Of a stretch of DNA of 64,000 nucleotides, positions 18,351 through 28,498 are shown in pieces (position 1 is the first letter of the stretch; each line of letters opens with the position of its first letter). Location: assembly GCF_023015625.1 (NCBI RefSeq), contig NZ_JALKAH010000001.1, positions 806,001-870,000 on the forward strand, given 5' to 3'. Both the position numbers and the translations under genes were made by a program. This DNA is from Yoonia sp. F2084L (GTDB taxonomy: Bacteria; Pseudomonadota; Alphaproteobacteria; Rhodobacterales; Rhodobacteraceae). The notes under the pieces are model-generated. The model had not been told where the DNA came from, did not search any database, and saw nothing but the letters and a program-made list of their open reading frames with translations.

Positions 18351-20323
18351 TCCGCAGGCACCGCTTTCGGCGTGGTTTTCTTGGCCGAGGCAGCACCAAC
18401 CCGCAAGCGACGGTCAGAGAGCGAGAAACAGCCCCCCAAAGCCATCAAGATGGCCCCACCCCAAATCCAATTCGCGAATGGTTTGAGGTAGATGCGTACA
18501 GCCCAGCCGCCATTTTCCTGCGGGTCACCGACGACAACGTAGATGTCGCGGACCACACCATTGATAATCGCGGCTTCTGTCGTCGGCATATTTGCGACCG
18601 GATAGAACCGTTTTTCAGGGTGCAGATCACCCACTTGCGTCTCGCCCCGCCAGACCGAGATATCGGCCATTGTCGTCAGGTAATTGGGGCCCTCAAGCTG
18701 GTTCACACCATCCAAGCGGAATTCAAACTGACCGACTTCCCAGCTGTCACCGATCTGGGCGACGCGAATATCTTCCTGTTCCCAAGCAAGCATGGCTGCG
18801 ATCCCAAAGATCGTGACGCCCATCCCGATATGCGCGGTCGCCTTGCCCCAATCCGCGCGCGGCAGCCGCGTCATGCGGCGCAAGCGGTCCGACAGGCTAT
18901 CACGGCCACTGCGCATCCACATATCCGAAATCGCACCACCCACAACCCAAACACCCAATGCCACACCAATGGGGCCAAGCGCTGAATTGCCACTTTGGAT
19001 CGCATAGGCCAGCCCGGCCATGGCAACGGCAAGCACCAGCCAACCAACCAATGATTTAGACGCACGCCCCAAAGTACCACGTTTCCATGCGAGGATTGAT
19101 CCCAGTGGCAAGGCAATCGCCAAAGCGACCATAAATGGGGTAAAGGCTGCATCGAAGAAGGGTGGCCCGACAGATACGGTGCGGTCAAAAAGCAGCTCTG
19201 ACACCAACGGCCAGATGGTGCCGATGAAGACGACAAAACAGCTGACGGATAGCAATATATTGTTCAAGATCAGCGCGCTTTCGCGGCTCACGGTCGAGAA
19301 AACACCTTTCGATTCCATTGATCCCGCGCGCAAGGCAAAAAGCGTCAGCGCACCACCCAAGAAGATCGCAAGGATAATCAGGATCAGCATTCCGCGTTCA
19401 GGATCATTGGCAAAAGCATGTACGGACGTCAGCACACCCGAGCGCACGATAAACGCACCAAGCAACGAGAACCCAAAGGCCATGATCGCCAGCAGGATCG
19501 TCCAGCTTTTCAGCGCTTCTCGCTTCTCTACAACGATGGCAGAGTGCAGCAGCGCCGCCGCAATGAGCCACGGCATGAAGGACGCGTTCTCAACCGGGTC
19601 CCAGAACCAGAAACCGCCCCAACCCAGCTCATAATACGCCCACCAAGACCCAAGTGCGATACCCACGGTCAGGAACATCCAAGCAGCCAATGTCCAAGGG
19701 CGCACCCAGCGGCCCCACGCGGCATCGACGCGCCCTTCAATCAGGGCGGCGATGGCGAAAGAAAATGACATGCTCAGGCCAACATAACCGAGATAAAGGA
19801 AAGGTGGGTGAAACGCCAAACCGGGGTCTTGCAGCAGCGGGTTCAGGTCGCGCCCATTCAAGGGTGGCACCTCAAGACGCAGGAATGGGTTGGATGTGAA
19901 CAGAACAAAAGCAAAGAAGGCCACTGCGATCGACGCCTGCACCGACAACACCCGTGCCCGCAAACGCGCTGGCAACCCATCGCCAAACCACGCGGCGCAA
20001 GCCCCGAACAGCGTCAGGATCACCATCCAAAGCAGCATCGAACCTTCATGGTTCCCCCAAACGCCCGTAATCTTATAGATCATCGGTTTGTCGGTATGGG
20101 AATTGAGGTAGACGAGCTGTAGCGAAAAGTCAGAGGTCACAAAGGCCCAAGTCAGCACGGCAAAGGAAAAGGCGGTTAATAAAAACTGCACCGTCGCCGC
20201 CGGTTCGGCCATCGCCATCCAGCCAGCATTACCGCGATGTGCGCCCACCATCGGCACGATCATCTGGATGATAGCGATGCCAAAAGCCAGAATCAGAGCG
20301 AAATGTCCAAGTTCTATCAACAT
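18347..20323 (-). CDS. ccmF: heme lyase CcmF (cytochrome c maturation)
   Basis: About 658 residues from the ATG at 20323 (MLIELGHFALIL); an in-frame ATG at 20341 adds six residues. Polytopic inner-membrane protein with the WWD heme-handling domain WGGFWFWDPVENASFMPWL and many hydrophobic segments. With CcmH it attaches heme from holo-CcmE to apocytochromes. The last 200 residues are mainly periplasmic, ending with a final helix. Upstream on the same strand lie three lysis-type genes that separate it from ccmE. Confidence 0.96.
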   Translation of the reverse strand: MLIELGHFALILAFGIAIIQMIVPMVGAHRGNAGWMAMAEPAATVQFLLTAFSFAVLTWAFVTSDFSLQLVYLNSHTDKPMIYKITGVWGNHEGSMLLWMVILTLFGACAAWFGDGLPARLRARVLSVQASIAVAFFAFVLFTSNPFLRLEVPPLNGRDLNPLLQDPGLAFHPPFLYLGYVGLSMSFSFAIAALIEGRVDAAWGRWVRPWTLAAWMFLTVGIALGSWWAYYELGWGGFWFWDPVENASFMPWLIAAALLHSAIVVEKREALKSWTILLAIMAFGFSLLGAFIVRSGVLTSVHAFANDPERGMLILIILAIFLGGALTLFALRAGSMESKGVFSTVSRESALILNNILLSVSCFVVFIGTIWPLVSELLFDRTVSVGPPFFDAAFTPFMVALAIALPLGSILAWKRGTLGRASKSLVGWLVLAVAMAGLAYAIQSGNSALGPIGVALGVWVVGGAISDMWMRSGRDSLSDRLRRMTRLPRADWGKATAHIGMGVTIFGIAAMLAWEQEDIRVAQIGDSWEVGQFEFRLDGVNQLEGPNYLTTMADISVWRGETQVGDLHPEKRFYPVANMPTTEAAIINGVVRDIYVVVGDPQENGGWAVRIYLKPFANWIWGGAILMALGGCFSLSDRRLRVGAASAKKTTPKAVPAE

Positions 20324-20398
20324 AGGGCATACATAGCCCATTCAGCGGGCAAGCAACATCCCGGACTGCTCACATCTGCGGTACATTTTGGCGCACCC

Positions 20399-20602
20399 TC
20401 AGATCGCGAAACCGCCTTGCATTGCGTAGGTCACACCCGCCATCAAAAGCCCGCCAATCACCAGGCGCACCAACCACTTCAGCGTGTCCTCAATCGCGCT
20501 CAACCGGACCGCCACATTCGCGCGATGCACATCATCGACAGCGTTGCGCATCTCAAGTGCTATGACGCGGCGTTCAAGCTGTCCTGTCGCCTCAGTCTGC
20601 AT
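20399..20602 (-). CDS. small XhlA-like membrane protein of the lysis cassette
   Basis: 67 residues. An N-terminal amphipathic, heptad-like helix (residues about 1-40, RRVIALEMRNAVDDVHRANV) leads to IEDTLKWLVRLVIGGLLMAG, a single C-terminal membrane segment. This layout, with a LKWL sequence just before the helix, closely resembles XhlA-type hemolysin/lysis proteins that act with a holin and an endolysin in phage-like elements. The start overlaps the holin gene by 11 bp. Assignment is by pattern only; it may simply be a GTA-associated accessory protein. Confidence 0.55.
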   Translation of the reverse strand: MQTEATGQLERRVIALEMRNAVDDVHRANVAVRLSAIEDTLKWLVRLVIGGLLMAGVTYAMQGGFAI

Positions 20603-21092
20603 TGTCGACCTGCCAATCTTGCAATGCGGGGTTTGATGATGCCGCCTCGGGTTTGGCAGGGCTGACCTGACCGGCGGCCAAGCTCATCGCAATAGAGCGT
20701 TGAAATTCCTGTGATTTGACTTGGTGACGTGCGCCAAAATAAAAGCTCACAATCGCGCCCATTAACCACCAAAGCGGTTCAGGCACAATCGCAAGCCCCT
20801 CCATGCCCTTCATGAATTGCTCAGGCTGCTGCATCGCTAAGACAAACAACCAGATTGTGCCCAACGCCAGCGCAGGTCGCGGTAAACGGTTCAGCCCATC
20901 GACAATCCTGTCAAACAGGCCGCGACGCGGATGCACGAACTCTGCCGCAAACTGCGCAAGGCTATCCGACCGGGCCGAGGCTGCGCGCACGGCACCGTTC
21001 TCAGCATTCTCGCGAAAGACCTGCGCAGTTTCAGCCACCACATTGCGCCCGTCCCCGAACAGAAACGTCATCAGGCCCGAGATCAAACCCAT
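20592..21092 (-). CDS. holin, three-TM GTA type
   Basis: 166 residues. After an amphipathic N-terminal half with a short hydrophobic start (MGLISGLMTFLFGDGRNVV), two clear hydrophobic segments follow: RPALALGTIWLFVLAM and PLWWLMGAIVSFYFGARHQ. The LVPEPLWWLMGAIVSFYFGAR-like end (here IVPEPLWW onward) is the hallmark of the GTA_holin_3TM family, holins that open the inner membrane so an endolysin can reach the wall and release gene transfer agent particles. It overlaps the endolysin gene by 10 bp and the small downstream gene by 11 bp. No phage structural genes are nearby. Confidence 0.8.
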   Translation of the reverse strand: MGLISGLMTFLFGDGRNVVAETAQVFRENAENGAVRAASARSDSLAQFAAEFVHPRRGLFDRIVDGLNRLPRPALALGTIWLFVLAMQQPEQFMKGMEGLAIVPEPLWWLMGAIVSFYFGARHQVKSQEFQRSIAMSLAAGQVSPAKPEAASSNPALQDWQVDNAD

Positions 21093-21694
21093 TGCGACAC
21101 CCGTGCTTTATGTTGCGCCTCGGTCAAATGGTAATGGGCCGACACGAATTCTTCCGCCCGTTTGATCCAACCGCCCTTTCCGCCATCGCGCCTGCGCGCA
21201 TATTTGCGGCTGGCGGGACGGCGATCAGCCAGATCATAGTAATAGTTGCGGCGCGCAATCCCGTAGGCGTCAACAAGATGGTCCGGTGCCGCCTGCATCG
21301 CCTGTTTGGTCGCGGCAATCGTGCGCGGGCCAATAACACCGTCAACGGTCACGGAAATCCGCATATCACCCAGTAAACGTTGTAGAATTTTCACAGCATT
21401 CGCGCCGGCATTCACATACATATCAAACACACTGGCTTGCAGAGGCGCGGGCAACCGGTCAATCCGTGGTCCGCGAAAGTAGTGTTCCACAAAGATCGAC
21501 ACCGCATGCGCCCGGGTCAGGACACGGACGTCATCGCTATCAACACGCCCGTCTTGCGTCAGGTCAAGCCCAAGACGGCGCATCGTGTGGATTGTGACAC
21601 CATAGTTCGTGGCGCCACCAGGATCGTCGGGGTCATTCACATAGCCGCCTTCACGGGCAACAATGGCGGTCGCAATTTGGGTAACGGTCTGCAT
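21083..21694 (-). CDS. holin-associated N-acetylmuramidase (GH108 endolysin)
   Basis: 203 residues from the ATG at 21694, chosen over an in-frame ATG at 21709 because GGAAGGGGC lies 7 bp before it. The catalytic block REGGYVNDPDDPGGATNYGV carries the glutamate of glycoside hydrolase family 108. The C-terminal part (FDMYVNAGANAVKILQRLLG, VDGVIGPRT) matches the peptidoglycan-binding domain that accompanies it. It cuts the glycan strand and needs the neighbouring holin to leave the cytoplasm, since no signal peptide is seen. Homologous pairs serve the Rhodobacter capsulatus GTA for release. It sits 45 bp behind ccmE. Confidence 0.88.
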   Translation of the reverse strand: MQTVTQIATAIVAREGGYVNDPDDPGGATNYGVTIHTMRRLGLDLTQDGRVDSDDVRVLTRAHAVSIFVEHYFRGPRIDRLPAPLQASVFDMYVNAGANAVKILQRLLGDMRISVTVDGVIGPRTIAATKQAMQAAPDHLVDAYGIARRNYYYDLADRRPASRKYARRRDGGKGGWIKRAEEFVSAHYHLTEAQHKARVSQWV

Positions 21695-21739
21695 TTCTGC
21701 CCCTTCCATAAGGTCGGGACAAAAGCTGCGCTTTAAAGG

Positions 21740-22210
21740 TTAATTGGTGACGATAGCACCGTCCGGATCAACATAGAGACCCTGCTCTTTCAAAGCATCA
21801 AGTACCTCGGATGGCATATATGTCTCATCATGTTTGGCAAGGATTTCAACGGCTTCAAAGCGACCATTGATGTAATTTCCCTGCGCAACCATCCCCTGAC
21901 CTTCTTCAAAAAGATCAGGCAGAATGCCGGTGTAGACGACCGGCACCACAGCACCGCCATCGGTTACAGAAAAACTGACCTGCTCGCCCTGACCGCGCAC
22001 GATGGAACCCTCAGTCACCAGACCGCCAATGCGGAACCGCTCGTTTGGCGGCGGCGGTGCTTCAGCCACTTCTGACGGCGATCGGAAGAACTGAAAACTG
22101 TCATCAGGCAAGAACCACAATAGCACAAGGACCAACACAATACTGATCCCCGCCATAGACATCACCTGAATGCGGCGACGTTTCTTCAGACTTTTCAAAC
22201 CACCCGTCAT
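21740..22210 (-). CDS. ccmE: heme chaperone CcmE
   Basis: 156 residues. One N-terminal membrane anchor ([20 protein letters not shown]), then a periplasmic beta-barrel OB domain ([31 protein letters not shown]). The histidine in [13 protein letters not shown], in the conserved HDEnYmP context, forms the covalent bond with heme. It receives heme from CcmC and hands it to CcmF. The ATG overlaps the argC stop by 4 bp, so argC and ccmE are coupled. Confidence 0.96.
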   Translation of the reverse strand: MTGGLKSLKKRRRIQVMSMAGISIVLVLVLLWFLPDDSFQFFRSPSEVAEAPPPPNERFRIGGLVTEGSIVRGQGEQVSFSVTDGGAVVPVVYTGILPDLFEEGQGMVAQGNYINGRFEAVEILAKHDETYMPSEVLDALKEQGLYVDPDGAIVTN

Positions 22211-23235
22211 GGGAACACCGGGGCCAGCATCAGACCCTCTGTTTCAGGCAGCCCTAGCATCAAGTTGGCATTCTGCAACGCCTGCCCTGAAGACCCTTTG
22301 GTCAGGTTATCCAAGGCCGCAATGACAATCGCCCGCCCCGGCACACGGTCAGCGACCACGCCGATATGGCAATAATTCGATGCCCTGACATGTTTCATCG
22401 ACGGCGTTTGTCCCATCGGCAGTACCTCAATAAACGGCTCATCCGCATAAGCTGCGGTCAATGTTGCATATATAACGCCCGGATCGCCTTGCACATAGGT
22501 GGTTGCCAAAATGCCGCGGTTCGCTGGGATCAGATGGGGGGTGAACTGCACGTGGACGGGCCGTCCGGCAATCGCGGAGAACTCCTGATCAAACTCGCCC
22601 AAGTGGCGATGGGTGCCGCCAACGGCATAGCCATGGGCCCCCTCTGACAACTCCGCGTGCAACAGATTCTCCTTCAGGCTGCGTCCTGCGCCTGATACTG
22701 CGGCTTTTAAGTCAATGATGATCTGATCTAAATCAATCACCCCTGCTTCAATGAGCGGACGCAGCGCATATTGACCCGTCGCAGCGTTGCAGCCCGTGCC
22801 AGCCACCAGACGCGCGTCCTTGATTTGATCCCGGTAAAACTCGGTCAGGCCATATATTGCCTCTGCCTGCATCTCTGTTGCCGCATGGCCTTTGCCGTAC
22901 CACTTTTCATAGTCAGCAGGGTCACGCAGACGAAAATCTGCGGACAGGTCCACGATTTTCAGCGACCTTGGCAGCTTTGAAATGACAGCCTGCGATGTGG
23001 CATGGGGCAAAGCGCAGAACACCAGATCGACAGCACTCAGGTCCATCTCTTCAATGGTCGTCAGCACAGGCAAGTCCAGATGGCGTAGATGTGGAAACAC
23101 ATCGGCCATGGCCATGCCGGCCTTGGAATTACCCGACAGGCCGACGATGTGCAGGCTGGGGTGTGTTGCGATCAGGCGCACGAGTTCTGCACCGGTGTAA
23201 CCAGAAGCGCCAAGAATGGCGACGTTATAGGTCAT
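22207..23235 (-). CDS. argC: N-acetyl-gamma-glutamyl-phosphate reductase
   Basis: 342 residues. NADPH-dependent third step of arginine synthesis. The Rossmann start [22 protein letters not shown], the nucleophile loop [16 protein letters not shown] with the catalytic cysteine, and [18 protein letters not shown] are family signatures. It follows murI's upstream neighbour in a run of minus-strand genes and overlaps ccmE. No other arginine gene is present here. Confidence 0.96.
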   Translation of the reverse strand: MTYNVAILGASGYTGAELVRLIATHPSLHIVGLSGNSKAGMAMADVFPHLRHLDLPVLTTIEEMDLSAVDLVFCALPHATSQAVISKLPRSLKIVDLSADFRLRDPADYEKWYGKGHAATEMQAEAIYGLTEFYRDQIKDARLVAGTGCNAATGQYALRPLIEAGVIDLDQIIIDLKAAVSGAGRSLKENLLHAELSEGAHGYAVGGTHRHLGEFDQEFSAIAGRPVHVQFTPHLIPANRGILATTYVQGDPGVIYATLTAAYADEPFIEVLPMGQTPSMKHVRASNYCHIGVVADRVPGRAIVIAALDNLTKGSSGQALQNANLMLGLPETEGLMLAPVFP

Positions 23236-23271
23236 AGGAGTATCCCTTGGGATGAATGGTCGTAAATTCGG

Positions 23272-24084
23272 TTAAGCGGCGTCAAATGTGATTTTTCGTC
23301 GCAGAAACTGGGTCGCGCGGTTGGATACCTGCGCAGGATCGCCGGTTGTCAGAAAGGCGGATGTTGTGCCGAAGCCCACCATCTCGGGCCGCCGCTCCAG
23401 ATAATCGGCAAGGCTTTCGGCCACGAGTTCAGCTTGGCTAAACACCTTCACATCCGGGCCAAGGGCCTTCTGAAACTCTTTTGCCATCAGCGGGTAATGG
23501 GTGCACCCAAGAACTGCCGCATCTGGTTCCGGCATCTTTCGTTTGAGCGCGTCAACGTGACTGTTCACCAAAGCCTCAGCCAGAATCATGTCACCATCCT
23601 CAATGGCATCCACGACACCACCGCAGGCCTGCGCCTCAACATCCACACCAATCGCGCGGAAAGCCAATTCCCGCTGGAAAGCGCGGCTCGACACGGTCGC
23701 AGGCGTCGCAAAAAGCGCCACATGTTTGGTGTTTACCTCACGCGGAGGCGAGTTGTCACCCCACTGCCGCTCTGTCAGTGCTTCGATCAATGGCACAAAT
23801 ACACCCAGCACCCGCTTGCCTTCTGGCACCCAGCCTTCTTGCATGCGGCGCAGGGCAGCGGCAGAGGCGGTGTTGCAGGCGAGGATCACCAGATCGCAAC
23901 CGGCATCAAACAAGCGCTGCGTAGACTGCGTGGTCAGGTTGTAAATGTCATCGGGCGTCCGCACGCCGTAAGGCGCATGGGCGCTATCGCCCATGTAGAC
24001 AAGCGGCAGATCAGGCAAGCGTTTTGCCACGGCGTCCAGCACCGTAAGCCCCCCTAGCCCGCTATCGAATATGCCCACTGCCAT
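23272..24084 (-). CDS. murI: glutamate racemase
   Basis: 270 residues from the ATG at 24084 ([16 protein letters not shown]); an upstream in-frame start at 24114 would add ten residues without family support. Makes D-glutamate for peptidoglycan. Both catalytic cysteines are visible, in [13 protein letters not shown] and LGCTHYPLM. The start lies 22 bp inside the 3' end of the acyltransferase gene, so the pair is likely coupled. Confidence 0.94.
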   Translation of the reverse strand: MAVGIFDSGLGGLTVLDAVAKRLPDLPLVYMGDSAHAPYGVRTPDDIYNLTTQSTQRLFDAGCDLVILACNTASAAALRRMQEGWVPEGKRVLGVFVPLIEALTERQWGDNSPPREVNTKHVALFATPATVSSRAFQRELAFRAIGVDVEAQACGGVVDAIEDGDMILAEALVNSHVDALKRKMPEPDAAVLGCTHYPLMAKEFQKALGPDVKVFSQAELVAESLADYLERRPEMVGFGTTSAFLTTGDPAQVSNRATQFLRRKITFDAA

Positions 24085-24970
24085 TGCGCACCTTGTATTT
24101 GTCTTCAAACTCATGACCCAGATGGGTTGGATCCACCGGGCTTGTGCTCAACTCATAAGTGGCTTTGCGCAGGAAATCCATGCACGCTTTGGGGTCTTTT
24201 TCGAATTGAGCCAGCGTGTCAGCGGGGATCGGCTCTCCGACCACGACGCGGACGGGTTTGTTGATCTTGGCCTTGAACTCGCGAATGAACATGCCGGTGC
24301 GCAAGGTGCTATGCAGGTGGCTGGCCAGTTGGAACAAACGGCTGTTATGTCCTTCAAAGAAAACAGGCACGACTGTCGCGCCCGACTTGGCGATCATTTT
24401 GGCCGTGAACGTCCGCCAACTGGGGTCCATTGGCTTTGAAAACGGTGTGGCAGACGTGGATACGGTGCCTCCTGGGAAGATCCCGATTGCACCGCCCGAT
24501 TTGAGATATTCAACTGCCAAACTGCGTGTTTCAAGGTTCAGCTTGGCGGCTTCTTTCGTTTGATCAAAGGAAATCGGCAGAATAATCCGCTCCAAATCCG
24601 CGGCACGGCGAAAGATCCGATGCGCAAGGACACGAAAGTCGCCTTGACGGCGTTCAGACAGAATGCGCCCCATCATCAACCCATCCAGGATGCCATAAGG
24701 ATGGTTTGAGACAACAATCAACGGGCCTTTGGTCGGAATGCTGTCTAGCGTGCCACCGATGACATCAAGGCTGACGCCGTAGCGATCGGTCATCACCTGC
24801 CAAAAGTCAGCACCAGCCTCAACTTCCGTATCATAGCCGCGGGCCTTGCGGATCAGGCGCAGACGCCCTGTTGTATTCTCAAGGATGCGGATCACGGCCC
24901 GCCCGCTGCGCCTTTTGGCAGATGAGGCATAGGTGATATCCCGGGCAACTTGGCGATCTCTGGCAGACAT
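24062..24970 (-). CDS. lysophospholipid acyltransferase family protein
   Basis: 302 residues. PlsC-like acyltransferase with the motif [16 protein letters not shown], a variant of the catalytic His-Asp box (HPYGILD) seen in hemolysin-like and OlsA-like acyltransferases, and a second block GIFPGGTVS that replaces FPEG. It probably acylates a lysophospholipid or lyso-ornithine lipid at the inner membrane; the substrate cannot be read from sequence. First gene of the minus-strand run that continues with murI, argC and the ccm genes. Confidence 0.82.
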   Translation of the reverse strand: MSARDRQVARDITYASSAKRRSGRAVIRILENTTGRLRLIRKARGYDTEVEAGADFWQVMTDRYGVSLDVIGGTLDSIPTKGPLIVVSNHPYGILDGLMMGRILSERRQGDFRVLAHRIFRRAADLERIILPISFDQTKEAAKLNLETRSLAVEYLKSGGAIGIFPGGTVSTSATPFSKPMDPSWRTFTAKMIAKSGATVVPVFFEGHNSRLFQLASHLHSTLRTGMFIREFKAKINKPVRVVVGEPIPADTLAQFEKDPKACMDFLRKATYELSTSPVDPTHLGHEFEDKYKVRNGSGHIR

Positions 24971-25042
24971 GCGAAGCTCTTACATTGCAAAATGTTGCCG
25001 GTACATATCATGCTCCGGCAACATTCCTATGACAAACAATCG

Positions 25043-28000
25043 TCACTCTGCCGCCTGTTGCATTGGTGCGGCACGCAGTACCGCCAGCAACTCTTCGCGC
25101 CGTTTGGCCGCTTTGCGCGCGTTTGCCTCTTTCACAGGACCAAAACCGCGTATTTCAAGGGGCAGAGACGCTAATGCAACCGCAGCGTCCCGCGTGTCCG
25201 GGCGCACGATGCGCAGCACTTCGGCCATATCCGCCTCATATTCCTTGATCAGCGCCCGCTCCATGCGGCGTTCTACCGTGCGCCCAAACGGATCAAACGG
25301 GGTACCACGCAGCCATTTCAGCCTGGCAAGCTTTGGGAATGCCCAAGCCATGCGTGCGCCATACTCTTTCTTTTCTGGTCGCCCGTCCGGTCCAGTCTTG
25401 GTCAACATAGGCGGGGCCAGATGATAGGTCAGTTTCAGATCGCCATCGAACGCGGCCGCCGCCTTCTCATGCGTTTGGGTCAAAAGTCGCGCAACTTCAT
25501 ATTCGTCCTTATACGCCAAGAGCTTGTGATAGCCCAACGCCACGGCTTCGCGCAGCGGTTCATCCTGAATACTGTCAACCAGCTTGCGATAGCGCGCAGC
25601 CAAACGTTTGCCCTGATATGCCGTCAGATGCTCTGCACGAAATGCAACTTTATCTTCGACTGACTTTGGCAGTGCGACGACATTCGGTTGCAACAGTGCA
25701 GCGGCGTCCTTTGGATGCAAATAGGCCCAACGCCCCAGCTCGAATGCGCGGATGTTGCGGTTGATGGAGGCACCATTCAGCTCAATCGCACCCAAGATCG
25801 CCTCATAACTTACTGGAATTGCGCCCATTTGCCAAACAGCACCGAAAATCATCATATTCGAATAGATGCTGTCGCCCAACAGCGCTTTGGCCAGCTCAGA
25901 CGCATCAAACAACGCCAAACCGTCCGATAACCGCGCCTCAAGAGACACTTTCAACGCATCGGTTGGCAGCCGAAATTCTGTATCGCGGGTAAAGTCGCCA
26001 GTAATAATCTCGTGGCTATTGACGACGCCGCGGGTACGCCCCGTTTTCATCAGGCCCAGCGTCTTGGCCCCGGCAGAAACGACCAGATCGCCGCCGATCA
26101 GCGCATCACATTCCCCCGTTGCCACGCGGATCGCGCTGATATCGCTGGGCTTTTCCCCAATCCGGCAATGGATATGCACCGCGCCGCCCTTTTGTGCCAG
26201 CCCTGCCATTTCCATCATGCCGGCACCCTTGCCGTCGATATGTGCAGCCATCGCCAGAACCGCACCTATGGTCACAACGCCTGTGCCCCCGACGCCGGTA
26301 ATCACCACGTTGTGCGTCCCGTTAATCGCGGGCAGTTCGGGATCAGGCAGATCGGGCATATCCACTTCTGCCGTGGCCTCTTTGCGGATTTGCGCACCCT
26401 CAACGGTCACAAACGACGGGCAGAACCCTTTGACACAAGAAAAATCCTTGTTGCAGGACGATTGATCAATCGCCCGCTTGCGGCCCAATTCAGTCTCAAC
26501 CGGTACGATGGACACGCAGTTCGATTGCACCCCGCAATCACCGCAGCCTTCGCAGATGTCTGTATTGACAAAGACCCGCTTGTCGGGGTCCGGGAATTGC
26601 CCGCGCTTACGGCGACGGCGCTTTTCGGCAGCACAGGTCTGCACATACACAATGACAGACACGCCTTTGTATTTGCTGAACTTCTCTTGGACCACAGGCA
26701 TGTCCGCCCGCTCATGCACATCAAGACCCTTGGGAAACAGCCCGAGGTCGATATCTTCTTTGTCGTCATAAACCAGTGCGATATTGCGCACGCCCATCGC
26801 CTGCACTTCACGGCAAATCTGATCGGCTGTTAGACCGCCGTCATTACCCTGCCCGCCGGTCATGGCGACCGCATCGTTGTAGAGGATCTTGTAGGTGATA
26901 TTGGTCCCCGCCATCAGCGCAAAGCGAATGGCCTGCACGCCCGAATGGTTATAGGTCCCATCGCCAAGGTTCTGGAACACATGATCGCGGGTCGAGAACG
27001 GCGCTTCACCAACCCAATTGGCCCCTTCGCCACCCATCTGGGTAAAGCCAACCGTGTCGCGGTCCATCCACTGCACCATATAGTGACAGCCAATGCCGGC
27101 ATAAGCCCGCGATCCTTCAGGCACTTTGGTCGAGGAGTTATGCGGACAGCCCGAACAGAAATACGGCAAACGCTGCGCCAATTCGGGTGCGTTGTCAGCG
27201 CGGCGCGCCTCGACCAATGCGGCCAACCCGGCCTCAACCCCGGCAGAGCCACAGCCCTCTTCCACCAGAATACCGCCCAGCTTTTCGGCAACGACAATCG
27301 GATTGATGTCTGCCTTGGTCTGAAACACCTCTTCACGACGCCCTTCGGAATGCTCATCACCCTTGTGCCAGCCGTAGACGCGACGGCCTTGGCGATCATC
27401 AAAGATCGCCTCTTTGACCTGCACCTCGATCAGCTTGCGCTTTTCCTCGACCACAACAATCAGGTCCAGCCCTTCGGCCCAGTCATGGAACGACGCCATG
27501 TCCAGCGGCCAGACCTGTCCCACCTTATAGGTCGTGATCCCTAAACGCTCTGCCTCGGCCTCATCAATGTTCAGCAACGAAAGAGCGTGCTGTAGATCGA
27601 GCCAGTTCTTGCCTGCCGCGACAAAGCCAATCTTGGCCCCCGGTTTACCCCACTTGCGCTGATCCATCTTATTGGCACGGCTGAACGCCTCGGCGGCAAA
27701 GCGTTTATAGTCGATCATCCGCGCTTCTTGCAGCTGCGGGGTGTCAACCAGGCGGATGTTCAAGCCACCCTCCGGCATCTCGAAATCGGGGCGCACAAAC
27801 GACACTCGGTCAGGATTGCCATCAACGACGGATGTCACCTCAATCGTGTCTTTCATGGTCTTCAGGCCGACCCAAACACCGGCAAAGCGTGACAATTCCC
27901 AAGCATAAAGCCCGTAATCCAGTATTTCCTGCACACCGGCGGGGGACACAATCGGCATATAGGCATCAATCATCGCCCAATCAGACTGGTGCAAAGTGGT

Positions 28001-28459
28001 CGAGCTTTCGCCGGTATGATCATCGCCCATCGCCATGATCACACCGCCATTGGGGGACGTGCCCGCCATATTGGCGTGGCGCATCACATCGCCGGAACGG
28101 TCCACACCGGGGCCTTTGCCGTACCACAGACCAAAAACGCCATCATGCTTGCCTTCGCCACGCAATTCGGCCTGTTGACTGCCCCAAAGCGCGGTCGCAG
28201 CAAGGTCTTCGTTCAATCCCGGCTGAAAGGTGATCTGCGCAGGTTCTAACACGTCGTTTGCGCGGGTCATCTGCATATCAACAGCGCCAAGGGGCGAGCC
28301 GCGATAACCGGTAACATAACCCGCGGTGTTCAAACCCGCCTTCTCATCGCGTGCGCGCTGCATCAGCATCAAACGCACCAGCGCCTGCGTGCCATTGAGC
28401 AAAATCTGATGTTTCGTCAGGTCGTACCGGTCGTTAAGGGACACATCCTGATGGCTCAT
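25043..28459 (-). CDS. indolepyruvate ferredoxin oxidoreductase, fused alpha/gamma chains
   Basis: 1138 residues. Single-chain version of IorAB, which decarboxylates aryl-pyruvates with TPP and passes electrons to ferredoxin. From the N-terminus: pyrimidine-binding TPP domain (VTGYRGSPLGAVDMQM), the YFCSGCPHNSSTKVP cluster, TPP pyrophosphate domain (GGQGNDGGL), an 8Fe-type segment with CEGCGDCGVQSNC and CNKDFSCVKGFCPSF, and the gamma domain beginning ITGVGGTGVVTIGAVLAMAA. It serves aromatic amino acid or aryl-pyruvate catabolism. GGGAGGTG precedes the ATG at 28459. It is divergent from a LysR gene across a perfect inverted repeat. Confidence 0.93.
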   Translation of the reverse strand: MSHQDVSLNDRYDLTKHQILLNGTQALVRLMLMQRARDEKAGLNTAGYVTGYRGSPLGAVDMQMTRANDVLEPAQITFQPGLNEDLAATALWGSQQAELRGEGKHDGVFGLWYGKGPGVDRSGDVMRHANMAGTSPNGGVIMAMGDDHTGESSTTLHQSDWAMIDAYMPIVSPAGVQEILDYGLYAWELSRFAGVWVGLKTMKDTIEVTSVVDGNPDRVSFVRPDFEMPEGGLNIRLVDTPQLQEARMIDYKRFAAEAFSRANKMDQRKWGKPGAKIGFVAAGKNWLDLQHALSLLNIDEAEAERLGITTYKVGQVWPLDMASFHDWAEGLDLIVVVEEKRKLIEVQVKEAIFDDRQGRRVYGWHKGDEHSEGRREEVFQTKADINPIVVAEKLGGILVEEGCGSAGVEAGLAALVEARRADNAPELAQRLPYFCSGCPHNSSTKVPEGSRAYAGIGCHYMVQWMDRDTVGFTQMGGEGANWVGEAPFSTRDHVFQNLGDGTYNHSGVQAIRFALMAGTNITYKILYNDAVAMTGGQGNDGGLTADQICREVQAMGVRNIALVYDDKEDIDLGLFPKGLDVHERADMPVVQEKFSKYKGVSVIVYVQTCAAEKRRRRKRGQFPDPDKRVFVNTDICEGCGDCGVQSNCVSIVPVETELGRKRAIDQSSCNKDFSCVKGFCPSFVTVEGAQIRKEATAEVDMPDLPDPELPAINGTHNVVITGVGGTGVVTIGAVLAMAAHIDGKGAGMMEMAGLAQKGGAVHIHCRIGEKPSDISAIRVATGECDALIGGDLVVSAGAKTLGLMKTGRTRGVVNSHEIITGDFTRDTEFRLPTDALKVSLEARLSDGLALFDASELAKALLGDSIYSNMMIFGAVWQMGAIPVSYEAILGAIELNGASINRNIRAFELGRWAYLHPKDAAALLQPNVVALPKSVEDKVAFRAEHLTAYQGKRLAARYRKLVDSIQDEPLREAVALGYHKLLAYKDEYEVARLLTQTHEKAAAAFDGDLKLTYHLAPPMLTKTGPDGRPEKKEYGARMAWAFPKLARLKWLRGTPFDPFGRTVERRMERALIKEYEADMAEVLRIVRPDTRDAAVALASLPLEIRGFGPVKEANARKAAKRREELLAVLRAAPMQQAAE

Positions 28460-28498
28460 CTCGCACCTCCCTGCGCGTCAAATCACTTGACTAAAGTA

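Noticed and set aside
21733..21743. TTAA-N3-TTAA before the endolysin gene as a CtrA site
   Set aside because: CtrA full sites have seven bases between the TTAA halves; three is too few.
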